Origin: Cyathus striatus
Taxonomy: Eukaryota > Basidiomycota > Agaricomycetes > Agaricales > Nidulariaceae
DNA: 64,000 nucleotides
NCBI GenBank assembly: GCA_025738555.1
Contig: JAOVFP010000005.1
Location: 992,001 to 1,056,000, forward strand
Direction: 5' to 3'
The notes beneath the pieces were generated by a model, which was not told where the DNA came from, did no database searches, and was given only the letters and a program-made list of their open reading frames with translations. A program made the position numbers and the translations under genes. Shown piece after piece: positions 1-12,529 of this stretch. The first letter of the stretch is position 1. Every line of letters starts with the position of its first letter.

Positions 1-612
1 TTGAAGTTATAATTCTTCACACATATCAGTAACTTGTGCGCTCAATTGAAACCAAGGTCATGCCAATCGTTTCTGATATGTATTCGTTGTCACCCGCTAT
101 TCTCTATTCTTAGAGCAGCACATACTTAAGTCCTTCAAATCTCCCCACTTATGTAACTCGAAGTCGAATCTCAGGATATCAGCGTCGACACCGGGCATCA
201 ACGTATCAACAATCAACGTCTACGAGCCTGTATTATTCCTCTGTTATCTCACTTATATGACATAAAAAAAAGGGGCCAAAACCATCTGATCCCTGTGCAA
301 AATTGAATTTATTGTCCATATGTTCAACGGTGGTCATGAGATATTCTTCTCTATTTCTTCAATCTTGTTAAACGCTGAAAAATATTGACGTTCGTGAATA
401 CAATCCTTTCACCTGCCTCAATCAAACCTTGATCATTGACACTTGTTAATATATCACCTACAGGAGCCTAACAGTCAGTTCGTAACGGCATTTTGAACCA
501 ATACTGTGGGCTGAAATCAGAATACCGAAATGCTTTATAAACGCCTTCTTGTACTAGTAGAGAATGTTCCTCGCCTTTTCGGGGCCCACACCTCCTGTTT
601 GCCCTAGTAGCC

Positions 613-2532
613 ATGACTGATATTCCCACGACGTATGGAGCACTATTCGTTGGAGGCATTGTCTCCGCCGTGTGAGTCTGCTACCACGGTTTTGTTTCGT
701 TTTTCCATTTATTTTTTTCTGTAGATTCTCCGGTGTAGCGATTGTACAGACATTCGCTTATTTCAAGTTCTACCAAAATGATGGCATAACATTGAAAATA
801 CTGGTATGCCATTTCTCCTACCTTTGCTATGTACCACTAATACATTAATTCAGGTTTTCAGTGTTTGGTATGATATCTTACTCTTGTACTTTCATAAACC
901 TCAACCCCATTTCAGGCTCATGGACATTTGTCACATCATTTTTGTCACCTGTGCAGTTTGGTACTATGTTATTGATAACTTTGGAAATCCAGAAATGATT
1001 GATTATATTCCCTGGTGAGTAGACGTGTCCTTGGCCCTTATTTTTTATCTAACCGAGAACAGGAGTTTCGCAGTAAGGTGCCCCTGACGTTTCAAGACTC
1101 CCACTAACATGAGTCGTATATGAAATTTATAGCTAACGATAGCGTTCACGGCTATACTCACATTTCTTGTTCATACGTAAGTAAATCTTTTCGGTATTTC
1201 GTATATAAATATAACAAGCTTCAACTTCAAGATTCTTTGTCTTTAGAATACACAAGCGTACGCCCCAACCACCTAAATGGTTACTTTACATTGACTTTTG
1301 ACGTAAAACAGTTAGCAAGGACAACTACATAGTTTCTGTGCCCTTGGTAAGAGGCCGCTACAGAATATATATGTGTGTAGACATTTTAACAATACTTATC
1401 AGGGCATCATCGCTTGCGCTCGTTTAGGTAAGTATGCTGCCTTGGTTTATTGATGGGATCTATGGTACTAATAGTGTAATTACTACTAACAAAGGGTTTG
1501 CATGTTGTGCGTAAGCCTCTGTGGAATTACTATTAGACCACTAACGAAAACATTCAATCAAGTCACAACGGATAAGATGTAAAACCCCATTCACGTCCGT
1601 ACGCAGTGTCACTAACGTGTAATTAAGGATAATTCTCAAGAGCCTCGACGCATTTATAGCCAAATATTCCGTGAGACTTTAATTCCTAACCCTGACGTAT
1701 ATGTTACGAGGCTCCGTGCTAGTGGTCGCTTACCGCAGGTTTGGCGTTATCAGCAGTCCTCGACATCTTGATCACAGCCTGGTGTTGCTTTTATTTAAAG
1801 ATTCAGCAAAAGGAAAACTCGAGGTTCGTTATAAAAATATGCGAAGCTTTTGTAATCTCATAGTATTTGCAGCCTCAATAGCATTCTCGACTCTCTTATG
1901 CTTTATGCATTTGAGAGTGGATCGTTGACTTGGTAAGCTATCACAGTTAATCAATCGATACATATGGTTCTCACCTTTTCTAAACAAAAGTGCCGCCACT
2001 CTAGTTTCATTAGCCTGTGTAAGTCATCCTGTTATTAAATGAACTGTGTTTTATCAATTATTTTCCATTATATTAGTGGGTTACTATGAAACATAATCTG
2101 ATCTTTATGGGGCTTCACTTCGTTATCAGCAAATGTAAGTTATTCTCCTAGTGCTACGTAACTTTCAACCACAATGCTCTATTCAGTTTACGCCAACTCG
2201 CTCTTAGCGACTCTTAACAGTCGTAAAAGCCTTACGAATACCGGTGGAAGTTCGCGCTTATCACGATCAAGCTCGAAGGACCGTGCTCTTCCAGTAATAT
2301 TCCCAGAGGATTTCCATTCCCCAAGATCTCCTGGTGGGAGGCGATTTTTTTCTGTCAGTATAACTGTGTTTTTATATCGTTGCTGTTCTGCTGAATTAAA
2401 AATTTGTAGCATCAGGCCAGCGGTACCACTAAATCGTCGCATCAAAGCATATCAGAAGCTATTCAGCTCAGGGTGAATGTGGAGAAAACGACAACGCGTA
2501 AGATTGATGAACAGGATTCAAATAATGTGTAA
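613..2532 (+). CDS. DUF6534-type multi-pass membrane protein, 18 exons, 332 aa
   Basis: The product resembles the large Agaricomycete family of DUF6534 integral membrane proteins; function unknown. Exons read by eye: 613-671, 725-803, 854-867, 916-1014, 1063-1072, 1133-1176, 1232-1257, 1312-1346, 1403-1427, 1495-1506, 1563-1578, 1628-1670, 1723-1823, 1873-1932, 1991-2018, 2077-2134, 2187-2353, 2410-2532. They sum to 999 nt, in frame throughout. Family landmarks in order are an N-terminal TYGALFVGG helix, DNFGNPEMIDYIPW, a FFVFRIHKLSKDNY loop, WSLTAGLALSAVLDILITA, and the conserved ending FMGLHFVISKFYANSLLATL, then a polar Ser-rich tail. About seven hydrophobic helices are expected. Most donors fit GTRNGY; the weakest are 1824 (GTTCGT), 2354 (GTCAGT) and 1507 (GTGCGT). 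No stop or frameshift was found, so the gene looks intact. The exon chain is inferred; the short exons 3, 5, 10 and 11 are the least certain. Confidence 0.85.
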
Positions 2533-2665
2533 TTTCAATTGTACCAAATATATTTATACTTCTCGTCAACCTCTTGTTTAATGTTTTCTATTTACTTTTT
2601 ATGTACAGTAAATGTAACAGCAAGTTAAGCGCTTAGACGTTTCTTTTCATTTACTTATGTTTACT
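2533..2665. other. 3' flank of the DUF6534 gene, nothing recognised
   Basis: AT-rich spacer between the stop codon at 2532 and the first repeat end at 2666. No gene or clear signal is seen. Confidence 0.5.
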
Positions 2666-2967
2666 ATGGTATTCAAACTGCACATCTATTCGGGTGCCGC
2701 GCTACTTCCTGATGTCAGCGCTACTTTTTGTTGGTACCGCGCCGCTTTCTCTTGAATTTTCTCAACTTGCCGCCACTTTCTCAGTTCATCCATGCGCTAC
2801 TTTCTCTTTTTTGTCCCGCACCACTTTTTAGCTAGATAGCTAAAGTGCTCTAAGAATATCAACAATTATTAAGTCAAGATGATATATATTATATCCTATT
2901 AGAAATAATACTAGTCTACAATCACTCTTAATTGTATAAAATGCTTTATTTTTGACTCAAAGTGGTA

Positions 2968-3873
2968 CTATCGTCAATCAATGTTTAGTGTCACCAGGGG
3001 TTAGTGTTATCACGGTTGTGACGCTGTCCCTTATTCGAACTCCGTTGATAGTTTTGATCGCACTTCTAACCGAATACCGTCGCATACTTGGAGCAACTAA
3101 GTATCGTGACAAGTATAGGAGATGTCAGTTGGGACAGTAGTTTGGATATTTGGGCGTTAACAGTAATATACCACTATATACCTATAATACATTAGTTGCT
3201 ATATATACATCCTATAATACAAGTACTAGGGATATGTACATTGAAGCTTAAGAGTCAGCAGCTACTGTTGTTTGCTTGCTTCCTTATAACCCAGATGCTT
3301 TCCATTTGCACGTTGTCGGGGGGTATTAACATTAACTTAAATCATTTATACATGAATTACGGTGCCAAAAAAAAAAAGAGTAATGGATGACTTACACCAT
3401 AAGCTTTAGCTGCTTCTGTCCAGAGTTTATAAGCTCCATCCCTTTTAGCGGCAATCGCTGCTTGTATGTTCTTCTCATAATCCACATCATGATATGCGTG
3501 ACTTTCGCTTCGTGAACTGCCGTTAACCATGATATCCCCAGAGGCTTGAGAGCGTGTCCAAGCACTCAGTGTGGTATGCGATGCGTTCCTCACTGTCGCG
3601 TCATCGATTTTAAACGAGGTAACGTGATGTTTGACACCATCAAAAATGATCATGTTACTAAAACTCCGCTCAGCCATAACACGGCTAGCATGACAATCTT
3701 TCCAAAAACATAAACATTGTACATGAGCTCTTACTGACAAATAATGCGATATTCATGTTTATTGAAGTAAGGAATAGCTGTATGTCAAATTTTGAGAGGA
3801 AAAAAGGTCAGGAAGGCAGTCAAACATGCCCAACACTAACCCCTGATAGACACTAAATGTTGATTGATGATAG
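2968..3873 (-). mobile_element. 906-bp TA-flanked Tc1/mariner-superfamily element (pogo-like remnant or MITE)
   Basis: The ends are inverted repeats of about 42 bp: left begins CTATCGTCAATCAATGTTTA, right (read inward) CTATCATCAATCAACATTTA, and both continue to CAGGGGTTAGTGTT. The element is flanked by TA at 2966-2967 and 3874-3875. It interrupts the older long repeat: removing it and one TA restores the GGTATGAG junction seen in the 41-kb copy. TA duplication is the hallmark of Tc1/mariner-type elements. Only a short helix-turn-helix-like reading frame remains inside (3357-3740), so it is presumably non-autonomous. Confidence 0.85.
3357..3740 (-). pseudogene. Fragment with transposase-like N-terminal HTH
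   Basis: A 127-codon open frame inside the 906-bp element. Residues of roughly 90-117 (IQAAIAAKRDGAYKLWTEAA, then KAYGVSH) resemble the psq/CENP-B-type HTH at the start of pogo/Fot1 transposases, where the motif normally runs on into a recognition helix. Here it ends in a run of Lys/Phe codons from the poly-A stretch at 3367-3377. No DDE core is present. The N-terminal 60 residues are not recognised. The link to pogo rests on this short motif and the TA target site. Confidence 0.4.
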
Positions 3874-3925
3874 TATGAGCGAGGGAGCAGGAGTAGACTG
3901 CTCTACATAAGAGATGGGAGCGAAC

Positions 3926-4916
3926 ACAATTCGGCAATCCGTTGGACGACTGTAAGCTATGACAGTCGAAGTTAGTGTTGTTGTGGCTCGGCTTGAGGAG
4001 CCATAGCTGCTTGAGCTGAGCCGATTCAGTTATTACTAATTAGCCGTAGCTGGTTTTACGGCTAATGGCTTAAGCAGCTAACTGTACAGTTAAAGTATGG
4101 AAATTTTAACACACTGATACGCGGGTTAATATAATACGACGTACTTTATTCATTTTTCTTTATATCTCATCTTGAGATATCGGACTGACGGCGTCGAGTG
4201 GGACACCAAGGGGAGGGGCTGAGGTCCCGAGTTGCCTCCCATAAATCACTAAGGGATATAACTAAAAATATACTCCACCTCAGTACTGAATTCAAACCCT
4301 TTAAACAAATACTATACCTACCTTTCTTCATAAAAGCAACGTCGTATTGCCAATCCCAAAGTAACATACAAGAACTTCATAACTAAAGAATAGTACTCAG
4401 TACAAAATGATGATATATGGAGACAGAATAATGACTAGACAACGTACCAGAACCTCAGACCCAATATCCAGCTATCATAAGCCTATGTGATAACGGTATG
4501 CTGGCGACGTGATAGAGTGTAAAGCGGGAAGGGCGTAAGTGTAGCGATGAGGAGATGATGCATTATCGAGGAAGCGGCGAGCCAAGTAGGAGCGCATCAC
4601 GCATCACGGACACGGCTTCCGAATTAGGTTAGACGCTGATGGAAGCGCCTGCGCGAGCGCGCGCTGCCACAATAGCGCAATAGATAAGGAACGTGGTAGT
4701 GCCGTATGATCAGCTGCGCACGCACAGATCCATGCTGGGCGCTGACTCACTCATCATCTAGGCCTAAGCTACCATATGGGTAGGAAATCGAAATAGATAA
4801 TACCCTGTAAACAAGTGCGTTAGTAAATGTATATAGCAGGGTGTGGGGAAAGAAAACAGGAGGAACTGCACGGGCATTCTTTCCCTCCACAGACAGGGCG
4901 GTGTATCAGACAGAAG
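3926..4916. other. Gene-free stretch with nested hairpin at 4005-4079
   Basis: No convincing gene. The notable structure is a nested inverted repeat: outer arms 4005-4016 and 4068-4079 (11 of 12 pair) enclose a perfect 10-bp stem (ATTAGCCGTA at 4039-4048 with its complement at 4057-4066) and an 8-nt loop. The rest shows no recognisable feature. Confidence 0.6.
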
Positions 4917-5299
4917 TGGATGCCTTTCCGTAGGAATCTGTTCATGTCTTTTTTGAATAGATTCGAATAGATTGCTATTTGCCGAGATGCCGATTTCGCT
5001 TATCATCGCGTAGCTTAGGTGGGGCCTTTACAGACTTCCATAGATTTTGAAGTCTGGAGAGGCCTCAGGACCCCTCGCCAGATTTTAAAGTCTTGAATAA
5101 ACCTCGCTTAGGACGCTTACACATCCTTGGACTTCCTGTTATGGGTGAGATGATGTCGGGCTTACGGCACAGTTGCTATTTATCTGTTGATAATAGAATT
5201 GGCTACGGGAATATGCAACGAAATATACATAGATTTTGAAACTCCGATCTATGAAATATTCGAATCTATTCGTAATAGATTCCTACGGAAAGGCATCCA
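4917..5299. mobile_element. 383-bp inverted-repeat element (MITE candidate)
   Basis: The ends are perfect 23-bp inverted repeats starting TGGATGCCTTTCCGTAGGAA, at 4917-4939 and 5277-5299. Looser similarity continues inward through GAATAGATTCGAATA. An internal pair of near-copies of AGATTTTGAAGTCTG / AGATTTTAAAGTCTT lies at about 5041-5095. No coding sequence. No adjacent target-site duplication is visible; GTATCA occurs immediately to the right and 9 bp before the left end, which could be coincidence. Superfamily cannot be assigned. Confidence 0.65.
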
Positions 5300-8200
5300 G
5301 TATCAAAAATAGTATATAGTTTTGACGTACCGAATAGAAATTGCACTTAATCTGAATTAAAGCCTGACCGCTATAATTAAATCGTCGAAGTCCCACCGTG
5401 TTTTAAAAATAGACCGATCATATTCTAAATTTAGTTTGACTTTGAAAGAATTGAAATCCACACGCCCTCGAACTTATAAAATCTTTGTGCACGGGAAACT
5501 TAGAATATAAAATTGCTGGAATAAGTAAAACTATTCTAAGTATAATTAAAGTGTTCTAAACTCGCGCGCTAAGTACATCAACACTCCTGTCTGGCGACTT
5601 TTTGCTGTTCGCAAAATTCATCCAAATTTGACTTCGATTATTTTAAATATTGACTAAATATTTTGGTTGATGCAATATTGCCACTATTGGCTGATGCAAA
5701 ATCATAGACATATATTACATTTTGTACATATTTTGTATGAATACAAATGATTCTTTTGTTCTAATTTTAGCTTCATCAAAATAAGTGTCAAATGTAACGT
5801 CGTGAACATGTTTTGACCTCACACAAAATTTATTGTTTCACATGACTGCAAAACCGGTGCAAAATTAAACATTTTACTCTTTCTCTTAAAACAACAGAAA
5901 AAGTGAAACGATCAAGTGCAACGGCCTACACATTCTCGACAACCATATGATATGGAGTTTTACAGAGTATTACATAAGCGCTAACCGATGAGCTGAAAAA
6001 GCCGACAGTTCAATTTGAAATTGATGGGATTGCGCGTGGCTGTTAGGCCTTCCATACTAAAGGTATTAGCCGATGTCTTTCCTAATTAAGATAATAGTTC
6101 TTGTCTCGATGTCGTTGCTCCGAGTCAAATTACTCTTGCTACTGATGATTCCCAAATGATTCCTGCATATTTAATGTAATTCTAATTGTTTATTCTATTT
6201 TAAACTATCAATAAAAGTATCTGTACCATAATGACGGTCATTCCAATTAATGTCGTAGACCACTGTATTTCGAGTTTCAATGCATGACTAGTCAAAGTGC
6301 ACATCTATTGTGCCGCACAACTTTTTTTGATGGTCCCGCAACTTTTAACTGTTGAACTCATTTTTGAATTTAATTATTGCCTGATTCATGCAGATGTTGG
6401 TAACAGGGCTCTTATTAACTACACTGCCAATTTACTAGCAATATGGACTATAGCTCTTCCTCCAGATTATACTGTAACCTCATGTGAAATAAATGTTGCA
6501 TAAATTAGACCTTCTGGTATCTCTACCTTTAAGCAGGCAACAATGCACTGGTTATTAAAATCAGACTTGTATTTACTCCCCTACCAGATTACTCACTATC
6601 TATACTATACTTTCTCCTCCATATTTTACTAAAACACCAGGTGGTATAATTGACCTACATAAATATTTATTATTTATTTCCCTAGTTAGTGCAAGCAAGG
6701 TTTCTGTCGACACAGTCGACACTTTCCAGTATGAATTATATTTTTGAATTAAGTATCGCGAAGTCAGACGTTGCGCGTGTTGACCATGGAATTCGGCCGG
6801 CACCGAAGATTCAACTTTTAGTCCATCTAGCAGCTACAGAGAAATAGCTTATTGGAAGACAGGCTGACCGAAACACAATTCCACCGTCCATTCATAATTA
6901 TAACAATAAGCAGGGATTAAATATACACATCAACCCAGTACCAAGTTGAATACTTCAACACCTCCATAACAAACAGCCCAAATTAGCAACAGATGTAGAA
7001 TCTTTCACGAACACAAACACCTCATTAAGCACACCCGCGAGATGCCGATAAAACACACTTTGGCAATCGCATAATATGAAACCGGTAATGCATGTACCCA
7101 TCACTATCCAGCGGAGAGTTGTATATAGCACTATTGCGCCTAGTGATAGTTTTACAACTTTTATTGCGGCTCGTAGTGGTTTGTTGAGTATGAATTTTAC
7201 GGGGCGTATAATGCTGGATATGGTGTTAATTAGTGGATGGGGAATGGGGTGGAATTGGATTTACGTGGTGTGGAGTGCGAGCCCTAGAAAATTCAAGCAC
7301 CGAGACGTCAGTCTCGTCGTTTGGTGTACCTTGGGCTCTGAACTGCTAGTGCAGTCGGTTTTATCTGCACCCCTAGATAAGCCAGGACAGAATCATTAAA
7401 TGCGAATACTTACCTTCAGCAATCGGTGTGTTGAAGCCACTGTTGAAGGAAGGAATCGTTTCGTCTGGTGTAAACTGTAAGTCTTGAGCCTATCCGCAAA
7501 GAGAAGACGTACTGCTCTTTTCATTCTCGGTTGGAGCAGAATGTAGGGCAGCAGCAGTGCTACCTCCTAGAATATCTTCGTCTGGGGTACTTTGTAAGTT
7601 AAAAGTGTATCTACAACGAGATGACGTACTGTCGGTTTCGTTCTCAGTCGGGTCTAAGACTATGGCCCTCCTGCATTCTAAAATGATGTCAGATGTCTGG
7701 AACTATTTAATACATGGCAATATCGCGAACTTGGGCGGAAACTTGTATAACTTGTCATATCGTCGGTAGTAGTTGACATATTATGAATGCAGTTAAACGA
7801 TGATATAGACGAAGGGTTGGGGTGATGGAAAATGGAAGATAGTGAAAGAGGTGTAGAAATAAGCTGACCGACTGACTGAGGCTCTTATGTGAAATGGAGT
7901 AAATGTATGATTGAACGTGAATCATTTATTCAAATTATATTGAGTATACCACAGGCATTGCTTACATAGACTATAGAAGCCGGCCGGCACCGACAATTCA
8001 ATACAATTTAAAGGAAAGATCTCGTGGAGTGTTTCGGAAAAGGGATTGGATATGATAGTCAAATTGGCTACCGGTGCGTTATCGACGAGGAGGACATTCT
8101 GTGCCTTAATTGCATTACATCAGGAAAAAATGACAAGGCAGCATAGTCTCACATAGGCTGTATAGCATGTATAGTCGGCTAGACAAGTCCCCTTTTTATA

Positions 8201-9677
8201 GACTTATATAGCAGCCCGCCAAGCTATCATAGATCAATATAGACCATGATAGCCGAGGCAAGTATCACCATAGATCGACATCAACGTGCCTTTAGAAATG
8301 TAGTTAACTAATCTATCTAGCTATGGAAGATATGTAGATAAGTGTAGATCTTCATGCCAATTCACAGCGCAATAAATCCCTTTCTGATCATATCATACTG
8401 TACAACTTGCATTCAAAATAGATTGAAACAGAACCACAGATGATATTAACATTGTACTAGTACAGAATCAAATGTACAGTACATATATTACAGGTTCAAA
8501 TGCCCATCCACCGTCACCAGCCTTCTATGACCATTGCCAATAAGCAACGCACATACCTTGAGTTTACATAGCCCATTATGCAAGAGGTCGAGAGAGCATC
8601 CGCTTTATTTGGGTCATCACACCCTTGAAGAAAACAAGCGGCATAAGAGTATTAGCTGTGAAGGCATATAAGTAAAAGGTAGAAAGAAAACATAATAAAA
8701 TTGACGTACCTAAACCGCAACAACCAGCCAATCTATGCTGGGGACAACCTCAGGAGAGACAGGAGAATTGTCTAGAAGCAAATATGAAAGGGTTAGTGAA
8801 GAAAGTGTAGTGTGTAGACTTGTCTGAAGGTTGTACAGTTAAGTACTGAGTGTGACAGTGTCCAATCTGTCACTGGTGTTCTAAATGAGTTGTCGAGTTT
8901 CTTGTGAGGTGTTGAATTAGAGTACAAGTCTTAATAGAATTATTAAGACTTGTATAGGGTTTTAAGAGGAGTAGTGAAGGTGTTTTTGAAGTGTTTTGGA
9001 GTGAAAATGCGAAGTTAGCTAAAGATCTTGCCTGTGCAAGAGCTTTAACTTGTAATAAAGAATAGCAGTGATGAGTATTAACTGGATAAGAACAGGAGTA
9101 CACTAAGTTTCTACAGCTAGAAACTTAGTGTGAATAACAGATGAATACTGAGTGTGAATCAAACTGGAATTGACTTAGGGATGTAGCTACATGAGGGGGG
9201 TTTATATACATTTTGGAAGTACCTAGGTAGAAAGATGTACCATAATTAATAATACACTAAGTAAGAGTGATTTGTAGGGAAGGAATAGAGATAAAGGTAG
9301 TGGAATAAAGAAAAGAGGAAGGGAATATGTATAAAGGGCACGCGGCGGCATCGGAAAAGGTAATATTGATGCGAGCGCTTTGCCGTGTGTTTTGATTGGT
9401 CAGCACTAAGTCACGTGCCTTTTGGTACGGTGTTTACTTTGGCGCGTCAGTTTTGGGATATTGCTTAGAGTGTTAACTTTAGTGCTTGCTGAGTAATAAT
9501 TGATCGATTAGTAATATTGCGGACTTCATCGGAATTTGTAGTGATCTTGGGGATAATTGAGGGTGTGGAACATTGTTGATGTCCCGAGATCAGGGTATGG
9601 TAAATAGAGTAATTTATAATTGGTTAGGATGAGTACAGGAACTAATGGACTATGTATATTAGGTGTTTTTGTACATA
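5300..9677. other. 4.4 kb without a supported gene
   Basis: Short open frames here look random. Visible structure: a weak copy of the long-repeat family near 6297-6350; two same-orientation copies of CGGCCGGCACCGA near 6787 and 7980; and a degenerate direct duplication of about 110 bp (about 7455-7545 and 7568-7655) sharing TTCGTCTGG, GACGTACTG and TTCTCRGT motifs. None yields a recognisable product. Confidence 0.5.
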
Positions 9678-11893
9678 AGGTAGATGACGGATGGATCCAA
9701 CACCCTTATGTAATCCAAACCCTACCTCTTTGAAGAGCTGAAATTCCTCCCTCATTGCTCATTTTCGTGCATATCTGGCTTGAACAAGTTGTAGTGTTTG
9801 ATAATTCAAACAGAATGTTCGAGTTTTTTTCCCAAAAAAATATTTATTTGTCAACTTATTTAAGGTGCAGTATTTTTTTAAGAAAGTAGCTCAGAATGTT
9901 GTATTACTATGTTTCCAATACTTAGAATGCGACATAGATTTTTGGGCTTCCAAGGGTTTGCGTCTTACATAAGCACATCACGTGATGTATAAGCGGGCGC
10001 TCTGTTCGTTCCGATATCTCAGAAGCATCGAAAATTGACATATTTTTGGCACAAAAACTATTGGAAGAAGGTCTACAAGCACAAAAAACTGTTTAAACAA
10101 TATTAAGAAAGGTATTGTGTAAAAAGAACCAGAAGACAAGACCCCAAAATACCATTGAACTTAATTTCATTGAACAATACTGGGGAGGTGCAAAATTACG
10201 ATACCAAAACTCTCCCAGGACATCTGAAATCAATGCAATGCAACAAAATGTTCTTACATGTCTTAATGATGTCCCTCAAATTCAAATTTTAAGGTAAATA
10301 AATCTACTACTCAATAGATTCTTGTTGATCATATTTAACATTTAGATATGCAAATAGATCTGCATGCTTTATAAATTCATACCACCAGGGTTTGACAGGG
10401 CCTGAAGCAGCTTGGACTAACAAATTGTACCATGGACACCAGGTGCTGCCTCCTTCTATGGCAATGATACGACTAACTTGGGTTTACGTTATATTATTAG
10501 CAGTAGCACCACTAACGAGAAATATCTTCTCTAAGTTAGTTATATTTAGTACGAAGGGTGTATGTATTTCCAATATGAAAATAGAACAAGATATTGATTC
10601 TGGGTTATTTCTAAAGCTTGGTTTCGGAGACTTCAAGAGCAGTTTCAGTTAAAAACTCGAAGTTCTAATATTCAATTCAACAAACTAATACTCAGTACTT
10701 CAGATACTAGTCAAAAACTTCGAATACTAATTCCAGAATGTTACTCTACTCTGAGAACGGAAGACAGCTTGTGCAGTACTTACTTTACTTATTCTACCAT
10801 CCCTAAATTATATACTAAAAATCCTACCTACGTTATTTGTACTAGTAAATAGTGTATAGTGGATGCAAATAGATTGTGTATGCTATTTCTAAGGCTGTTC
10901 ATATGTTCCCTAAGGTGTGGAGAACCCCCCCCCATATGGCAATCCATATGGTTACACCTTATTCCAGAAGGGCCTTAAATGCTGCAGCGTTGGTATGAGC
11001 CCAGTACATGTGCTAAAATGCGTGGTTACAAGGAATTTCGGAGTTAACGGCTCTTTCTGTGATGCGCATCAATAGTGCGTGATGGCATTGGTACTGTGCT
11101 TGGCTGTTTCACGCGCCATTGTCCATGTGGTTTTACACATGTAAGTTATTCTATTATTCAGACCCGGATATCATAGACATGCGGCATATTTCTGAAAGCT
11201 ACTGGCTGAGCAATCAGCGGTCCGTATGTTCTGATTTAGGGATTTTCCGGAGGGTTCTATACAACGGCACGTGGTCTATTGGACTTGGTGCAGGGAATCA
11301 TTTGAGATGCACGAGAGCAGTACAGTGACTTCATTGTAAAATAATAATAATTGTAAAAGAGATAGCGCAACGGCTACTAATAAACCAAAGTAGTGTATTA
11401 AATGAGTACAAAGAACTGACAACCCATATGATATACTTCCAATACCCTTGGTTCGTATCGCTGAGATACTTTGGCTGGCGGCATGGGCCTCAACCCCAGC
11501 CCTTGTACTCGTCCCTTAGTAGTGTATTTTGTAGAAAATACTATAGTTGGCAACTCGGGACTCGTTCCAACTCTTGCACTCATGGGGTGGTTCCTTGTAC
11601 AGATTTAAATATAGAAGTTGCATAAAATGAAATAATAATTGAAAAATGAGTGTATATTAAAAGCCGGCATATCAGCAACAGAACTAAAAGCTTCATATCT
11701 CAAGCATATAGCTACTATATAGGTAGAATAGGTATTAATACTACTTTAGATGATCTACAGTACTAGTGTGGCATCTACCCAGCTTGCTTGAAGGTCGAAA
11801 ATTTTTGGATTTTTTCAAACCGCAGATTTTGCACCTCTTGGCGCTTACATAATCAGCTTACATAAGGGTGTTGAATCCATCCATCATCTACCT
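9678..11893 (+). mobile_element. Degenerate 2.2-kb TA-flanked DNA transposon with DDE remnant
   Basis: Inverted ends of 36 bp (9678-9713 and 11858-11893) begin AGGTAGATGA(C/T)GGATGGAT and end CAACACCCTTATGTAA; the two differences are both C/T. TA flanks both sides (9676-9677 and 11894-11895). The interior holds a transposase C-terminal fragment (10119-10470). TA duplication plus this transposase type points to an IS630/Tc1-like element. The remaining interior is AT-rich and degenerate, so the copy is dead. Confidence 0.8.
10119..10470 (+). pseudogene. C-terminal fragment of a Tc1/IS630-like DDE transposase
   Basis: The frame ELNFIEQYWGGAK matches the conserved block that carries the last catalytic acidic residue (NFIE) in fungal IS630-like transposases. 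After a conventional intron (about 10292-10346) the second exon continues into YHQGLTGPEAAWTNKLYHGH and VLPPSM, the characteristic family C-terminus. The N-terminal DNA-binding domain and first two catalytic Asp residues are not found upstream in the element, so this cannot be functional. Neighbouring ends and TA duplication agree with the assignment. Confidence 0.75.
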
Positions 11894-12529
11894 TAGGCCA
11901 GTAGGGTTCCCTACAAAAGGTATAAGTGATACTGTACTTACGACCCTTTACAGTGGGCACTGTCTATCCTGTTGTCCAACGAGTGTATGTGATATATTCT
12001 GTGCAGCAAAAAGGGTGTTAGAGACGTAGCATGTTGGCATAAAGTAGAAATAGAAGCTTGCATTGAGTATTATTGGCTATACTTCCAAGGAAATTCGATG
12101 TAAGGCATGGCTTTGAGGGAAGGAGGATGGTGGTGTTAGAGAAATAAGGAGTTAGACGGGACAGGAACTTGAAGATTTGAAAACTTCGAAGCAATGAACA
12201 AACAAACCCAAAGCGATCGGTTGCAGTAATGTGCTTGTGACATTGACATTACTTGGATCCATGCATCGGAATTCTCTGATTCCGACGGTTCTCTGTCGTG
12301 TCTGAGTCTCATCGTTTGCATGTATCACCTTGGCACTCTTCCTACTGCCCACTCAGTTTCCCTCCCACTTTTTCTGTCCTTCTTAGTATTATGAAGTAGC
12401 AGAATTAAGATAATAGTACTACTACATCAGGAAATGCCCATATTACAAATTTAGACTATTAAGGTCGAAAAAAGCTTGGTTTAAGGTAAATTTAATCAGA
12501 AAAAGGAGGTCTTTACGCTTGCCCCCCCA
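11894..12529. other. Spacer, no gene recognised
   Basis: AT-rich sequence between the TA-flanked element and the first GGACTCC-rich block. Open frames on the minus strand here have no recognisable composition. Confidence 0.4.

Larger units (their letters stand above)
2666..3925 (+). repeat. One end of a long-terminal-inverted-repeat DNA element family, interrupted
   Basis: Positions 2666-2967 match the terminal repeat of the element at 40897-42993: the same opening TATGG(T/C)(A/G)TTCAAACTGCAC, several GCGC(T/C)ACTTTCT motifs, and an AT-rich stretch with AGAAATAATACTAGTCTA. The repeat is split by the 906-bp insertion at 2968-3873 and resumes at 3876 with TGAGCGAGGG and GGGAGCGAACA. No matching opposite end was found within the next several kb, so this may be a solo end or a deleted copy. 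A poorer fragment of the same sequence lies near 6297-6350. Confidence 0.75.

Noticed and set aside
4917..5299. Target-site duplication GTATCA for the 383-bp element
   Set aside because: The left GTATCA is separated from the element end by about 9 bp, so it is not a proper flanking duplication.
6787..7995. Two CGGCCGGCACCGA copies as ends of one element
   Set aside because: They are in the same orientation, too short, and no consistent boundaries or duplications are visible.
8870..9103. Minus-strand 77-codon frame as a gene
   Set aside because: No family features, no splice context, low complexity of Ser/Thr/Leu in AT-rich DNA.
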